Shown here piece after piece: positions 24,200 to 38,289 of a stretch of 64,000 nt of DNA. Origin of the DNA: Hermodice carunculata (lineage: Eukaryota > Annelida > Polychaeta > Eunicida > Amphinomidae). The stretch spans positions 72,927,100 to 72,991,099 of the forward strand of contig OZ026620.1 in the NCBI GenBank assembly GCA_964020975.1, given 5' to 3'. A model generated the notes under the pieces. The model searched no databases, had not been told where the DNA came from, and saw only the letters and a program-made list of their open reading frames with translations. A program made the position numbers and the translations under genes. Numbering within the stretch: position 1 is the first letter of the stretch; each line of letters begins with the position of its first letter.

Positions 24200-26600
24200 T
24201 TATTACAGTAAATTGGCAAAAATAAAAGTATACAGTTGATACCTTATGTCTATTGATTCCAAAACATTGGAACGCAAGATGTCTTATAATTCCTGATACG
24301 TTTCAATACGTTGTAATCCCACCTCACTGTGTAAAACTTCGTATTGGAAGATCTGTCATCTGCTCTTGACTTGGATTCATGTAAGGATACGATGTTCATT
24401 CTTCTGCTGCAAAAAACTCTAAGTGACTCCAAGTGTGCCATTCAAACGTACTACAACAATGGAGTTGTATGTGCAAGTTATATATTTAGTTACATGCAGT
24501 GGAATGGCATTTCCTTCAATACCTGTATAATGCATGGTACACACAGATTAAACAGATACATAAACACGTTTTGATATACATTGGACATTTATAATATGCG
24601 TTTCTGTAGTTCACCCAAAACCTAAACCACAGCTTTTTTAATGACAATTACATAATTTGCTAGCTGACTAGATGCAAAAAAAAAAAAAAAAAAATTGGTC
24701 TGGTAAGGGAGCCATGGTTGACTCGCACCTCCTTGGTGTATAAGGATGTGTTATAATTGCACAAAAAATCAATTCCATTCACGAATTGGACATAGCAGGG
24801 CTTATGAAACATATGATGTGATATTATTGATGTGATATGTTATAATGTAATACAATATGTATATACATATGCATTTATTTTATTGATTTTTGCGACATAT
24901 GCACCGCTTTGCAAGATGTATATTTGGCAATGATGATTCCATAATCGGCCTTCGTGTTTATCATTTGTCCCACTTTAGAAAAAAAAAAAGAGGAAATAAG
25001 TATGAACAAGTGACAAATGAACAAATTCTAACATTAGGTACTGAATGACTCTCACTTGGTTTTCACCACTTTTATGAAGGTTGTTTATGGATATGCTAGA
25101 AGATTGACAAAGAAGGCTACGTTTGATAGTTCCGTCTTAGATGTGCTGATAAGTGAAACATGGAATTTTATTATAAACAGAATAAGAAGCAAATGACAGA
25201 AAACAAGCAAACACCAGATCTTGTTCTGACAAAACTAAAAGTTGTGATGTACGTGCAAGAGATGTATAATGTTAATATTATGAACACAGAATTTTATTTT
25301 AACGTTCTCATTGAAGAAATAGGGCTGTTACGCTGACAAAGGCCTCTTCTCCCGCATATAAGAAAAGGAATGATTCATTTGATATGATCACTTTCACACA
25401 TAAACTAATTTTATTTTCATTTCGGCTTACATTTTCTGATGTACATGTCCATTACCCAACCTTTACTCAGTTTCAGGACTGCGAAAGGTGCCATTCATAG
25501 CGGATTGCAAATGTTGCTCTACTGACGAATTATCAGTGTTTAGTCTAAAGGCTCGAAGACGGTACAAGGATTTTGGCTTCATTACTGTGTTCAGATAACA
25601 GTTCCTTCCGGTATTAACATGTATGAGATTTTTTTCTGCTTTGATGATGTTGTTACAGCAGTTGAATTATACAGAGAGCCATTAACCTTTCAAACAGATT
25701 TTAATTTGTGACTTCTACACTTAATACACAACTATTCTTCATTTCAATTTGAAAGATAACACCAGGTCTCTGGTATCTATAACATATGAAAAAATAAATT
25801 TCAGAAAATCATCAAATCTTTAAAACTTGCGCATTTTTGCTAGTGATGTGAGGGATAACCAGTCTGTATTAGAACATGATCCGTTTGTTTAGTTGTTGAA
25901 CCTTTTGATTGATAAGACATGTGTCAATTGTGGAGATTCCATCTTTAGACAGAGATAACTGGCATTCCAATGGTAGAAAATGTGGACCTCGTTTAGCCTT
26001 GTATATTTACTGAGAGTGTAAGTTTCTGGTGAGGCTATCGAAAGTGTATACACTTCATGGTGAATCTTTTAAGTTGACAATTACGTGTATTGATGACCTA
26101 TAACGCATCAGTAATAAATACTTTTGAGAATATATTTCACAAATGTACCCATAAACGAAAATTTAGAACAAAGCTATCAGTTGGATTTAAGATGTTTTAT
26201 AAATTATGCAGGAAATATGTAAACCTAACAACTGCAGCATCGATGCATGAAGAAGAAAAGTTGAGAGTTGCCAGCATTAAATCGATTTAAACTACTTCTA
26301 ACCTTTGTCGGTATTTGCCTGAAGTCAAGAGAAATCTTTTCTTTCATCTTGCAGTTCATATTCGTTTACATATATATTAAAATATAATAAGGTAGTTCTT
26401 ATGTGTGCCTCAAACTCCTGAATTTTGAGCTTCCTTGTTTGACGAATGGTGGCTTTTGGTATAAAGATATTTTATTTCCGATTATGACGCCAATTTGTAT
26501 TTGCACTGATGAAATTGGCAATTGGGAAAAGGGCCTATGCCATATTCAAATCCCTCTTGCGGAACAAGATAAAATACAGGACAAAAGGCAACAAGACAGA
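24200..26600. other. Unassigned single-copy stretch
   Basis: Poly-A at about 24676..24694. Short frames only; nothing recognised. Confidence 0.3.
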
Positions 26601-26612
26601 TAAACTCACATG

Positions 26613-26615
<3 letters not shown>

Positions 26616-26649
<34 letters not shown>

Positions 26650-26774
26650 AGACCGTGGGGCACTATAAAGAGGACAAAAGAAGAAATAATGCCAAGTGTC
26701 TTCAATAGCTGCACCACAAAAGCACAGATATAGGCATGTTTAGGATGTCCTTTTTTTGGGGGGGGGGGGGGGGG
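26616..26774. repeat. (CA)n and poly-G tracts
   Basis: CA at 26616..26644 and a 17 bp G run at 26758..26774. Confidence 0.9.
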
Positions 26775-26879
26775 AAAGCGGGTGGAATAGGAATTTTATT
26801 GGCTGGCACCCAACCGCAAGTGTGTTTGTTGAATATATAAAATTTGGTTGCCCAAAACTAATACCCAAAATTTTACATC

Positions 26880-27640
26880 TCGAGCAAACAATTAACCTAA
26901 TCTGGACTAAATCTTAAAGTTGATTCAGAGTTCCAAACATCTGTTGGCAAATCGTTGTACAGTTTAATTGTAGATGGGAAGAAAGATTTATCAAATAGAT
27001 CCGTACGAGCTCTTAAATGGGGTAAGTTGAATTGTTGCTGTGCATTAAAATTATTTGTATTTGAACCACTAAAAAGAATGGAGCATATATTGTCCGGCGC
27101 GAATTTGTTTATGAGCTTGTACATCAAGCACAGTTATGGAAAGTCTCTTCTTGAGAATAAGGTGTGGCATATTAGTTCTTCCTAAAGATGGTCATTATTT
27201 GTGCTGTACCGTGGTTAAAGAACAATCACCATTTAATTGGATGCTTCTAATTTTTCCTCCTGAGATGCATTGCATTCACTCATAACTGGGCTACTGTATA
27301 TTTAAGGGTGTGAAAATTGTTTCTTGAGCTTGCCTGTTGAGTGTATATTTTCAGTCATTTCATGACATTAATCAACTTGATGGTTTTGGCTAAAATTTAA
27401 TCAGCATTAGTCCATCTTAAATCTGAATGTAAAATAACACCCAGGTGTTTATGATTATTTACATCACAAAGGGAATGCCCCTTGAAAATAAGGGAGGAAT
27501 AGTTTGATAGATGTACTTTCAGCGGAAGCAGCACTCAATCAGTATTCATAGGGTATTGAAAGTCACTGGCCAATCTTTTGCCTATTAATCTATATTTGAA
27601 AGACCTGACTTCATAACCAAAGAAGACTCGTGGCTTTAAA
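26880..27640 (-). mobile_element. LINE relic, C-terminal part of RT ORF (CR1/Jockey-type)
   Basis: Read on the minus strand: DWPVTFNT (about 27560), then HKHLGVILHSDLRW (about 27440..27400), then MYKLINKFAPDN (27124..27090) and KSFFPSTIKLYNDLP (about 26985..26940). These are the usual landmarks downstream of the RT core in this LINE group. Several stops and frame changes separate them. The catalytic YADD part is missing. It is independent of the other two LINE relics. Confidence 0.75.
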
Positions 27641-27649
27641 ACATGGATG

Positions 27650-30390
27650 GTTTTTCAATTGTAGGATTTTGCTGCACTCTCTCTGACATTGTTGCAAACT
27701 GCAGCTGCTTCTATTTTTAAGACCTTCATTATTTTCATGTCAATATGACAACTTATTATCTTTGAGTATGCAGTGGATTATGCATTACGGTGTGGATATT
27801 CAAGTGTCGCTGTTATGGCTGTTGATGTTCATGTTGATTGACTTGTCAAGATTTGGACGAATTTTGACTAGGACTGATTTTGCACTATGATATTGACACC
27901 TAATGGACTCTTCCTATCACATGGTCTGTTTTCCAAACCTTTTAACCCAAATCCCTGCTTTTCAAATAAAGTACTTGGAACTTCATGCTCTTAACTAATG
28001 TATTAGACAGTTGACCAGATTTCTCATGATTTGCTTGAAGCTCATGCAGTGCAAGGAGAAGACCAGGGCCATCCAAGTGTCACGTTTCTGAGCTTTCTGT
28101 CTGGAAGAGTCGTTGGACTTTGTCTCTCGGACCAAAAACAAAAAAGCCTATAGATATTTCAACATGCTCGTGCAAGTAAAACTGTACGATATTGTGTGAT
28201 AGAGTCTTGTTCTAAGCTCAGGTGTATCCTAACAAGATATGTGGTTTGTGACCACAGAAGGGCGAATATCCAACCATGAGCCTTCGACATCATCTAGCTG
28301 AAAAAGAGGAAACACATTCACAAACTGCACCTAGTTTGCAATCCAAAAACTGGTTAAATGGTGGCAAGTGTGAGTGAGTGCCAAATATGTCATAATAATA
28401 TGGCCCGGTAGGTTAATTCCCCATATCCCGGTGTGATGAGTGTAATTTGACACAGTGTTTTACAGTTAATGTACCACAAAATCTTGCAAGGAGACGAGAG
28501 ATAAAATAAAGATTGTGGCACGATGACAACCTTAGCTTGGGATCTGCGCCGTGCATAGAATCTTGGGTGATCACATTTGGGCCTGCACCTGATTTATAGT
28601 ACTTAAGGTTAGCATGAACAAACGCTGTTACCTATTGGTGTAAATGTGTGTTGGGGAAGGGATGGGGTGCAAATTTCATATTTGAGTGGCGATGGGGCAT
28701 CATCTGGTACCACATTTAACCTAATAAGCGTTGGTACTCTCTTGTCTCTAATTGAATGACAATAAAACAACTACCACCGTCTAAAACTTATTTCATTAAA
28801 GAGCTTTTAGGAGGTCAGTATGGCGGCAATGAGGCTCTGTCCTTTGCAATACTGAAAGGGTACACACTTCTGTCATGCATCCTCTCCAATGCTGCATTGG
28901 ACAATGGTAATGTTGCTATTACCTTTAGAGTCGCACCAGGTTACCATTTGATCTTCATCTAAGCCAAAAATATTGCCAAACGTAAACTTAGCCTCAAAGT
29001 GTATGATATACCGCGTAAATGTCAACGTATATAAGCACAGTCCCCTACTGTAATGTTGACCAAAATAACACCAGAGGACCAAATAACACAGACGGAATGT
29101 ATGAAATAGTAAGATTTAACACAGTATTGTTTATGATTTGATCGGGTGGATGTGGTGGGTCGAAATGTGGGGTTGCTAAAAAATCCTAGTGCTTCATCCA
29201 ATGAGAGTGAATGTGCGGGTGACCAAGAGAGTTCTGATCAACTTCTAACTGCCTGTAAAACGCCTTAGGGGGCTAAAGTCTGTAAGTATGTTTGATTATT
29301 AGTTACAATTCAAGCACGTTAAATCGGTAGCAAAAAGAATGCCGTTCACGCTGTGTTTTAAACACTGTGACTCGCTAAAGACACCAGCAAATAACTCACA
29401 GCCATATCTTTTATTACAGTATAGTAGAAGGTGTCAAAAGGAAGCTACTGTGATTAAATGCTTTGTTTCCCGTGACATAACATCTGATATATTACGATGA
29501 CGCTTCTTTTTGTTGCACCTAACCCCACTGAATTACCACCCCATATGAGTCCCCGGATTCCCTTCCATCGTCATACATATATTGTAAAGAAGTATATGGA
29601 TGTTTAGTTCATTTAATGAAGCAATTACAGCAAATGTTTACAAAATATCGTTTACGAAAATACATGCTTTAATTACTTTCGGTTCCGCGTTCCTATGGTA
29701 GTTACCATGGTTGATAATAGATGGCTCGGTAATTCAAGTACATATGTACTCCCTATTTGCACTTGCCACCAACGCTGTGACAACCAAATGTACCAAAGTT
29801 AAAAACCTCATCATGCCACCACTTCACAATCATTACCCCAGTGATCCTCAAACATTTAATGACCAATCAATGCTAGGGCCTGCATAGATACACTTGGTGA
29901 ATAATCCTCAAGATAACCACAGCCACTGAACCGGTATAAGTCAGCAGTACGTGAAAGTACAAGGCCTAGAATATAAAGTGGGCCTACCCATACCATTGCA
30001 TCCGATTCCCCTAGCTCAACACTCATAATGAACTCTGCAAAGTACTGCCATAATTGCAGAATAAACCCTGCAATTAATAAACATCTGCCCCGTAAATATA
30101 TTCCAAAGAGAACACGAACTACTTCAAACTTCACGTAGCACACAGCAAATTTGCCTGCTTGCCATCATCGTTCATTTTTAACCGTGATGTATTGATTTGT
30201 CACATGACCTCATCCAACCAATCACATGTATTGCAAATCGTTCGTATCAAGGTGCCTTATGAGGTTTATCTCGTTCCAAAAAGCTTCCAAAAACTATATT
30301 TACCGGATAGGCAAAAGAGTGCCTAAGACATGATTATGATATACTTTGGTCTCTGTTTTTATGATCAATATTTGAGAGTAGGCCATTGAA
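27650..30390. other. Unassigned single-copy stretch
   Basis: No recognised gene. The 95-codon minus frame at 29856..30143 has hydrophobic stretches but no start context, neighbours or homology that I can support. Confidence 0.3.
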
Positions 30391-30395
30391 TATTT

Positions 30396-30575
<180 letters not shown>

Positions 30576-31198
30576 CATGTCAAAAGCTATCGTATGGCTG
30601 TATTGAAGATAAACTAACGTGATGTAACGACACTTATAATTCATAAGTGTAGAAAGAAGGCGCCATAGATATTTATTTTGAGAGGAGAAAAACCTGTAAC
30701 GTTAGTACTTTTGAGTATATATAAAATAATGACGGAATTCATAGCATGCATTTTAAGTATCTCCTGTTTAGTTTGAGCATATACAGTTTAAAGGAAGTAG
30801 CCAGCCTGATCATTCCAACATAGATTTTCAAAGTATAATATATCGGTATACAATAGAGGAAAAATAGTTGCCTTTGTGCTGAGACCCGGGACCTTTCAAG
30901 TACAATATATTCCACACTGTATGCTGTGAAGCAAGCAACAACATTTTTTGCTTTGACAGCTTTGTAATTTTTTATTTCTGACCATCTGCACAGACATTGC
31001 TATTATTTTAAAAGAATGCATGGAGCGACATGCTATGTTCTTATATAGAGACCATCAGCTGTTCAGCTCATCTTTGACATGCATGAAAGCTTGCTTTTAT
31101 CGTCATACACCAGTAATATTTTATCTTTCAGGTGCAGGAGCCTGATGTATTCTTATTTACATAGCTCACCAAGCAGAACAAAAAACATATCCTAACAC

Positions 31199-31735
<537 letters not shown>

Positions 31736-32115
31736 GTTAGGTAGAGGTCCACGTGTATACAAGATTTAATCCACAAGGGGTTGCGATTTGAAATTCAATA
31801 TTCCATTTTCACAAACTGTGGAAAATGTTGAACAGTATTTAGGACAAAATCACTTAGTACTGAATGAAGGGGCAGCGACAGAATAACACATAGGAGTACT
31901 ACGTGTGGAAGATCGGACATGTTGAAAATTATGAATAACCCTTTACTTTTTGCAGGATAAGTGGTGTATATCTGCTAATTTTTTTCTCAGGATTTCATTT
32001 GTTCTGCATCTAATTTTGCATATCAGGGACAACAGAATACAAAAAATCACAGGTAACAGATAACAGGAAGAAATGCCTGAAACATGCGTACGCTGATAAA
32101 TAATTTGCTTTTATG

Positions 32116-32285
<170 letters not shown>

Positions 32286-32289
32286 ACTT

Positions 32290-34760
32290 ACATAAAACAC
32301 TCGGGCCTCTAACCATGTGTCCCAGACGACTGGTGACCACAAATATAACTCAAAACTTAAGTCCATAATGTGCGATATGCTGAAAGCCAATTTACACATA
32401 TTGTAAGCATACAGGAATGCTTTCAATAATCCAGAGAAACACTATAAAATCGACCAGAGAAAAAACTTCAATAAATAGGCAAATTTAAACACTCTCAATA
32501 CTCACTACACGTGCATATTCCAAGAAATAAACTCCAAAATTAACGCATAACTGTCAAACAGCCCATTTTGGGCGTGCCCTTAATACGCTACGCCCGGTTG
32601 ATCAGCAACCCACCAGATCAGTGGCATAGTAGCAAAAGCAACTTTTTCAGAAGTAAAGCTCCTTTTATACAATTAACAAAAGGCGGGAGGAAGGGTAATC
32701 AATCATAGACATGTGACCAAAGATCTGTGTCACAGAAAATGAAACCTGTTACACTATCAATGCAATGTTCCATATATTTCCAATACGCCAATATTATTGT
32801 ACCATATCCATTTGTCAACACCAATCGCAATTTTTACATGTGAGCTCCATTATATCACCATTATAGTCATAACCAGATGTAGATGTACACCCGCTAGGAA
32901 TGAATATAGATTGGAAAGCAAAACGTCGACTCAAAAAAAAAATGTAATTTACTTGAACAACAAAATTACTTAAACTCCAAATTGGGCTATTCTAAATTTG
33001 ACAATATATAGCAATAGGTTTGAGCTTTCAGGCGATCAAAATATTTTATCTGTGCTTCTGACAGCCTTGTGTTAGCTGCATGTGTAGTAGCACAAATTCA
33101 GAACGAATGAGTGTTGAAATAACTTGGATTGTTACCTTACTATTCCAAAGTGGAAACCAGCTCTCAGGAACATATTTTGGCCAGAGACTAGGTTATGGGC
33201 CTGGTCAATCAAATATTGACCAGGCCTGTTGCCCCGGACTCTTTCGTAACTGGCTAAGACGTTTAAAAGTTGTTTGACGTTGATGAGAGTGCTGTAAATG
33301 GAGCTTCCTGAGTGATTTAACTGCTTGAAGTGAATTTTTCTTTGTGACCTTTACTGCCAGAATTAGACAGTGTTATGATATCCCAAATTTGATACATATT
33401 GACATGTTCGTGGTTGGATGGCTTGAACTCACCCATTTGTAAAAAGGCACAAATTGCTAAACAAAAAGCTGCATTGTATAACCAACATATATAATCATTG
33501 TCAAATAGTGCTGATAAAGCATTGCATAGTTAAGATAGGATTTTTTTTCTTTTTTTGCATCAATCTCTTTGGAGTGCTGTTTCCTACAGCTTGCAAGCAT
33601 TTTTTTTCTGTCTTTGAAAAACTGTGTGGTATCTGGCATATTATTAAATATGTTAATACGGTAAAACTGATAGATGGAAGGCCATGGCACTGGGTAACTG
33701 ATTGTGCATGCTAAGGAAGGAAATGGGCTACACTGCATTGTCTTCTTCTGGGAGGTTTGTTCAAATTGTTATCATATAATTCATTGTGGAGAACCCGGTA
33801 TGGGTCCAGGTTTTTGCACAGAGGGCTCTCGTTGTGGGTACCAAAGCTGATGGTAAGAGTTTGGCTGCATGTGACCAAACAACGCATCTAGTCCTGGATG
33901 CCCAGTTATTGCATCCCGTATTAGGTTGGATTACTCGTATCCTGTTGGTTTTGAATTCATTCATTCAAGCCAAGACAGAAGCATGAACTGTAAATCCTTA
34001 AAAGTTACGTGTCAGCAAATAATAAAGCAACAAAAAAGGAGGACCTCAAGACCTGCTTTATAGATCCCATCACTGTGGTGAGTAAGACTGGTAGGGGAGA
34101 AAAACATGACAATTAAACACACAGCATCGCATGAAGTATAATGCCAATGTTTCTTTAAGTACCTGAACATACATGTACACATATGTGTGAAGGTACCTGT
34201 ATTTGCATATTTGACAGCAAATAACCATGTATTCACAATCGGGAATATATGTACTAGTCTATTAGAAACTGATGAAAGATGTTTATCAATAACCTGCCCT
34301 CACCTGGCAGTGAACTAGGAACACACTTAATGTTCAGGGCTAGATGGGAGTGGAAATCAGACTTAATCAATTGTGCTGGGCAATACTTCTTTCTACTTTA
34401 TGTTTTTCTTTTTTTTATGATTTGTTTGTATGTGTGCATATGTGTGTTGTTAGCATGGTCATAGCTGCTATTTGGAGCTCCAGTATGTTGTTATACAGTG
34501 ACTAGGTGTGCTGGATTTTAAAAAAAATATTTACTCCCCAATCCCTGTCCCGTCTGGGGAAAGGGCACATGTTACCTGTTAAGAGTGTTTATATATTGTC
34601 AGCACAGAAAGTTGATAAAGTATTACAACTTTACTGTTCAGTAACCTCATTCGTCTGACAGGGAATAATTGTTGTATGTTTGCGCCTTAATTAGTTTTCT
34701 CTCTTTCATTGAGATCACAGACTACCATTGGTAGTTTTAGGCAATTTAAAAATGATTTGA
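32290..34760. other. Region downstream of the receptor stop codon
   Basis: The receptor 3' UTR should begin at 34760 and run leftward. I did not find a convincing AATAAA on the minus strand close to the stop. The remainder has short frames in both directions (for example 33761..33986) and no recognised gene. Confidence 0.3.
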
Positions 34761-37700
34761 TTAGTTTTTGTGTGCCACCTTCTTTTCTCTTTGTCTAACT
34801 TTGAATGCACGTACAACTAAATAGTTTATGCTCTGCTTGGATGTTTGTTGGATTAGTCCTTTGATTTTCATAACTGTGTTTTGTGTGTACAGAATAGGAT
34901 TTATGATGGGGCCTAATGGTAATATAATAAAAATAAATACCTTTCCCAGTTTCATCTTTGTGCACGGTACACCTGGAAAGGCCAAAATTAAGCCAAGAAG
35001 TGGAGCATAGATAATCACAGTGAACATTATTGTTAACATGAGTTTTCCATTGACCCGAATGTTCCGTTGGCTGGTCTGAAATCGCTGATCGCTCTTCTGA
35101 ATGGCTACTATGCACGCAAAATTTCCATAAATTGTTAAAACAAAACCTACTGAGATAAATATCGATGCTAAACTGCGCAGTAGTATATTATATGATGAGG
35201 ACAGAATTAAAGGGAAACAGACTGATGATAAACAAATGTGTTGTTTTTCAAATATGTGATACCAATAGATAATAACTTTTATGTTGAGCAAAACTAAAGT
35301 AGAAAAGCAACAACATGTTATGAAAAAAACCCTTTCTCGTCCCCAATTTTTCAATGTAAAAACAAGAACCACACCTAAAAATCGCTGAAAAGTTATAAGA
35401 CTAACTGCATAAATGGAGCCAGTGATGTTAAACACAGACAGGAAACCAGCCAATTTGCACCATGAACTCGAGATCCATAATCTGTAATAGACTAAAAATC
35501 TATCCCCATACACGTGATCCGCAAAGCAAATAAAACACAAATAAAAGCCAACTAGACAATCTGTAAGAGAAAGATATGTCTCAAAAGGCATATTTGTAAA
35601 TTTCCTTTGTTTTTGCGAGCACGTGACTAAAGAAACAACATTTTGCAAAATACACCAAAGTGCAAACAACCCGATTATGAACTTATGTTCATTTCTTTCT
35701 ATCAGTAGGCAACATTCGTCTTGTTTGTCGACTTCAGGCAAACACCTAATAGCCATATGAGACAGACAGCATATTTCCACTTGATTTGTGCAGAGAATAA
35801 TCAGCTTGGGAGTTTGTTTAAAAACACTGCGATCTGTATGAAATATATTGTTTCGAGTGATATTAATTAATGTTACCCGACGTAAGTATTGAAATACATT
35901 GTTTTCGAGGGCCAGTATTTCATTTTCTGCAATATCAAGACTGTTTAGCTCTTTCAGTGTTTGAAACATTGCTGATGTAATGAACCTTATTTTGTTTCTC
36001 TCCATACATAATGTCTTCAAAGATACCAGGGGACCTAAAGCGAACTTATCGACGTATTTAATGAAATTGCTCTTTAAATTCAAGACGTTCAGGTTTGATA
36101 GGCCCTGGAAACTGTAGCTTTTTACACTTGTAAGCAGATTATAGCTTAAATCAAGTTCGTGTAGCATTAGACAGAGAGAGAATGTATTCAAGGCAAATAC
36201 AATGATATAGTTATGACTGACGTCAAGATAATAAAGAAATTGACAGGTTCCAATTTCGTTCAATGTCAGTGTCTGGATGATATTGCCCTCAACGGAAATC
36301 ATTCTCATGAATGGTGATACAAAGGGTATTGCTGTTCTATTTAAGTTTAAACAGTCTACCGCATAGCCCCGACAACGACATGAAACAGGACATTTAGCAA
36401 TAGAACATACAACTTCATCATCAACATGTTTTGAACAGTCAACTTTTCCATTGCACACCTCGGAAGTGTGAATGCATGATGCTCCCCCCTTGCATACAAA
36501 ATAAAAAGAACAATTTATTTGTTTACAAAAGGACTCATCTGCTCCATTTCGACAGTCCCATATCATGTCACAAACCCTTCTGACAGGCACACAGTAAGAT
36601 AAAGGACATTTGAACCTTCTTGAACATTGGACATTCTCGCAATTCTGCAAATGCATGCCATTAATACACGAAAGTAACATTCCCTGCGAATCATAATCAT
36701 ATTCGCATACTCTGTCAATATGGTAGCATGGGGCGCCATGTGTGTCTAAACATGGTAGCCAATTGGGTAATGAACAATTTGCTGGAATTATTTTCCCAAG
36801 AGAAGGTTTAACGTTAATGCTTGGACCTCCTACCCTAAAGGGTGTTGCACTACTGTTAAATGTGTCACTATCGCTTAGTAGAATATCTTTCAAAACGCTA
36901 AATGTGCATATAGTTTCGTCACTTTTATCATTACAATCCGCAAACGTATTACATAGAAGCGACACAGGAATGCATCCACCTTCCTGACATTGGTAATAAA
37001 AGTGGTTGCACGTACATGTATCTACTTCACAATATTTATTACAGAAATGCGGGGTTGCCCTTCTGCCATTTTTAAAGAAACAGTTATGTGAACAATTATA
37101 CTCTTCATCCTTTCCCAAAAGCACAGCCTTGGGACAATCATTCACACCATCGCATATATAGTGCTCTGGAATACATGTTTCGTCAGGACATTGAAACTGC
37201 CCTGGATGACAGTTTTCAATTACGTTGGGTGCCCTTTCGCACAGCACTGAGCGTGGTGTGGTACAATTTGAAGCTTCATTACACGCGATATCAAATTTGA
37301 TTGGTGGTAAGAACATTTTGCATTCCCGATATTCATGTCTTTCGGAAAACTTCTCACAAATTACAAGGCACTGTATATCCGTGTGAAAATATGTAACTAG
37401 CTTGACTGCTGCCATGCTGGGAGATCTTGAGCCTTTTTTCTTGACGTTAATCCATACTGGGGGTGTGTTAAACAACGTCCATATTTCAAATTGTTCAACG
37501 GTTCTTCGAAATATTCTCGTTACATGAAAACAATATCTCCATTCTTGAGATCCAACATCATTATAGATATGTGGTCTGACAATAAACCCGAGCTGACTTT
37601 GAGGCAAAACAATTGGGCGAACCTGATATTCTGCACATACAGTGAGAGCTGTGAATCTTGTCATAATATCGGAGTTAGAGCGGAGCAATAGACATTTAGC

Positions 37701-38087
37701 AGCAACTAATACCCAGGGATATATACAATAAGGCTCAGGTGAAGGGACGAATACAGAAAAAAACTTCATGGTAGAAGTTCTCGGACCTGCCTGTATGCCT
37801 CTGAACTTTATAATTTCTTCTTCACAAATGAATGCATGACTTGAAAATACTTTATCGCAAGGTATCATCACCCAATGTGAGTCAGAGTGTGGGAGGCACA
37901 CAATCACGGCACCGCACTGAAGCACAGCCTGATACTTCGAATAGTTCTGTTCCTGAACAGACGGAAATGGGTCAAAACTTGAAGGAACCAGATCTTCAAA
38001 ATAGGCAGAGTAACAACGCTTCATATGTTCTGGTTTGATTTCCTGAGAGAACGTTACAGGATTTCCTGTTATCCACCGCAGTATGTT
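34761..38087 (-). CDS. Receptor exon 2: CTLD (second half), LDLa x4, LRR, 7TM GPCR
   Basis: This exon encodes 1108 residues and the stop of an LGR/GRL101-like (relaxin-receptor type) rhodopsin-family GPCR of the plasma membrane. Residues here count from the GTG at 38222 that opens this frame. The exon start is set at 38087, after the acceptor tgcctctttgcag. In order: CTLD second half 46..134 (RWITGNPVTFSQ; ending FICEEE); an unassigned cysteine-bearing block about 140..335; LDLa modules at about 338..377, 403..439, 533..566 and 570..606, each with six Cys and an acidic end such as CNDKSDETIC; LRRNT at 611..624 (CPVSCRCRGYAVDC); seven or eight LRRs about 636..810; then TM1 about 847..868 to TM7 about 1094..1112. 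TM2 has SLTDCLVGFYL, the TM3 end has FQRFLGV in place of DRY, and TM7 has NPILY. The transmembrane part has no intron. The ligand is unknown; members of this class signal through G proteins. The reading frame is intact throughout. Confidence 0.92.
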   Translation of the reverse strand, partial: NILRWITGNPVTFSQEIKPEHMKRCYSAYFEDLVPSSFDPFPSVQEQNYSKYQAVLQCGAVIVCLPHSDSHWVMIPCDKVFSSHAFICEEEIIKFRGIQAGPRTSTMKFFSVFVPSPEPYCIYPWVLVAAKCLLLRSNSDIMTRFTALTVCAEYQVRPIVLPQSQLGFIVRPHIYNDVGSQEWRYCFHVTRIFRRTVEQFEIWTLFNTPPVWINVKKKGSRSPSMAAVKLVTYFHTDIQCLVICEKFSERHEYRECKMFLPPIKFDIACNEASNCTTPRSVLCERAPNVIENCHPGQFQCPDETCIPEHYICDGVNDCPKAVLLGKDEEYNCSHNCFFKNGRRATPHFCNKYCEVDTCTCNHFYYQCQEGGCIPVSLLCNTFADCNDKSDETICTFSVLKDILLSDSDTFNSSATPFRVGGPSINVKPSLGKIIPANCSLPNWLPCLDTHGAPCYHIDRVCEYDYDSQGMLLSCINGMHLQNCENVQCSRRFKCPLSYCVPVRRVCDMIWDCRNGADESFCKQINCSFYFVCKGGASCIHTSEVCNGKVDCSKHVDDEVVCSIAKCPVSCRCRGYAVDCLNLNRTAIPFVSPFMRMISVEGNIIQTLTLNEIGTCQFLYYLDVSHNYIIVFALNTFSLCLMLHELDLSYNLLTSVKSYSFQGLSNLNVLNLKSNFIKYVDKFALGPLVSLKTLCMERNKIRFITSAMFQTLKELNSLDIAENEILALENNVFQYLRRVTLINITRNNIFHTDRSVFKQTPKLIILCTNQVEICCLSHMAIRCLPEVDKQDECCLLIERNEHKFIIGLFALWCILQNVVSLVTCSQKQRKFTNMPFETYLSLTDCLVGFYLCFICFADHVYGDRFLVYYRLWISSSWCKLAGFLSVFNITGSIYAVSLITFQRFLGVVLVFTLKNWGRERVFFITCCCFSTLVLLNIKVIIYWYHIFEKQHICLSSVCFPLILSSSYNILLRSLASIFISVGFVLTIYGNFACIVAIQKSDQRFQTSQRNIRVNGKLMLTIMFTVIIYAPLLGLILAFPGVPCTKMKLGKVFIFIILPLGPIINPILYTQNTVMKIKGLIQQTSKQSINYLVVRAFKVRQREKKVAHKN

Positions 38088-38289
38088 CTGCAAAGAGGCA
38101 TAAAAATTAAGTGGGTAGCAACCACTCATGAAAACTATATATTCGTCATTTTGAGGTTGCTGCATTCTCCATGTGTGAAGTCCCGTATGTTTGCTTTTGT
38201 TGAAACTGTCTGACTTGGCCACTTTGCTTTGACATTGTGATGTCAGTTGTACCAGAAAATTTGTTTTTAGGTCTGTGACTTGTTTCTAA

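Noticed and set aside
29856-30143. 95-codon hydrophobic minus-strand frame as a membrane protein
   Set aside because: It is isolated, with no splice sites, repeats or neighbours to support it; a frame of this length is expected by chance in 64 kb.
38088-38222. The first 45 codons of the open frame before receptor exon 2
   Set aside because: The frame opens upstream at GTG with no ATG. A strong acceptor at 38088 followed by exact continuation of the CTLD shows that this is intron.
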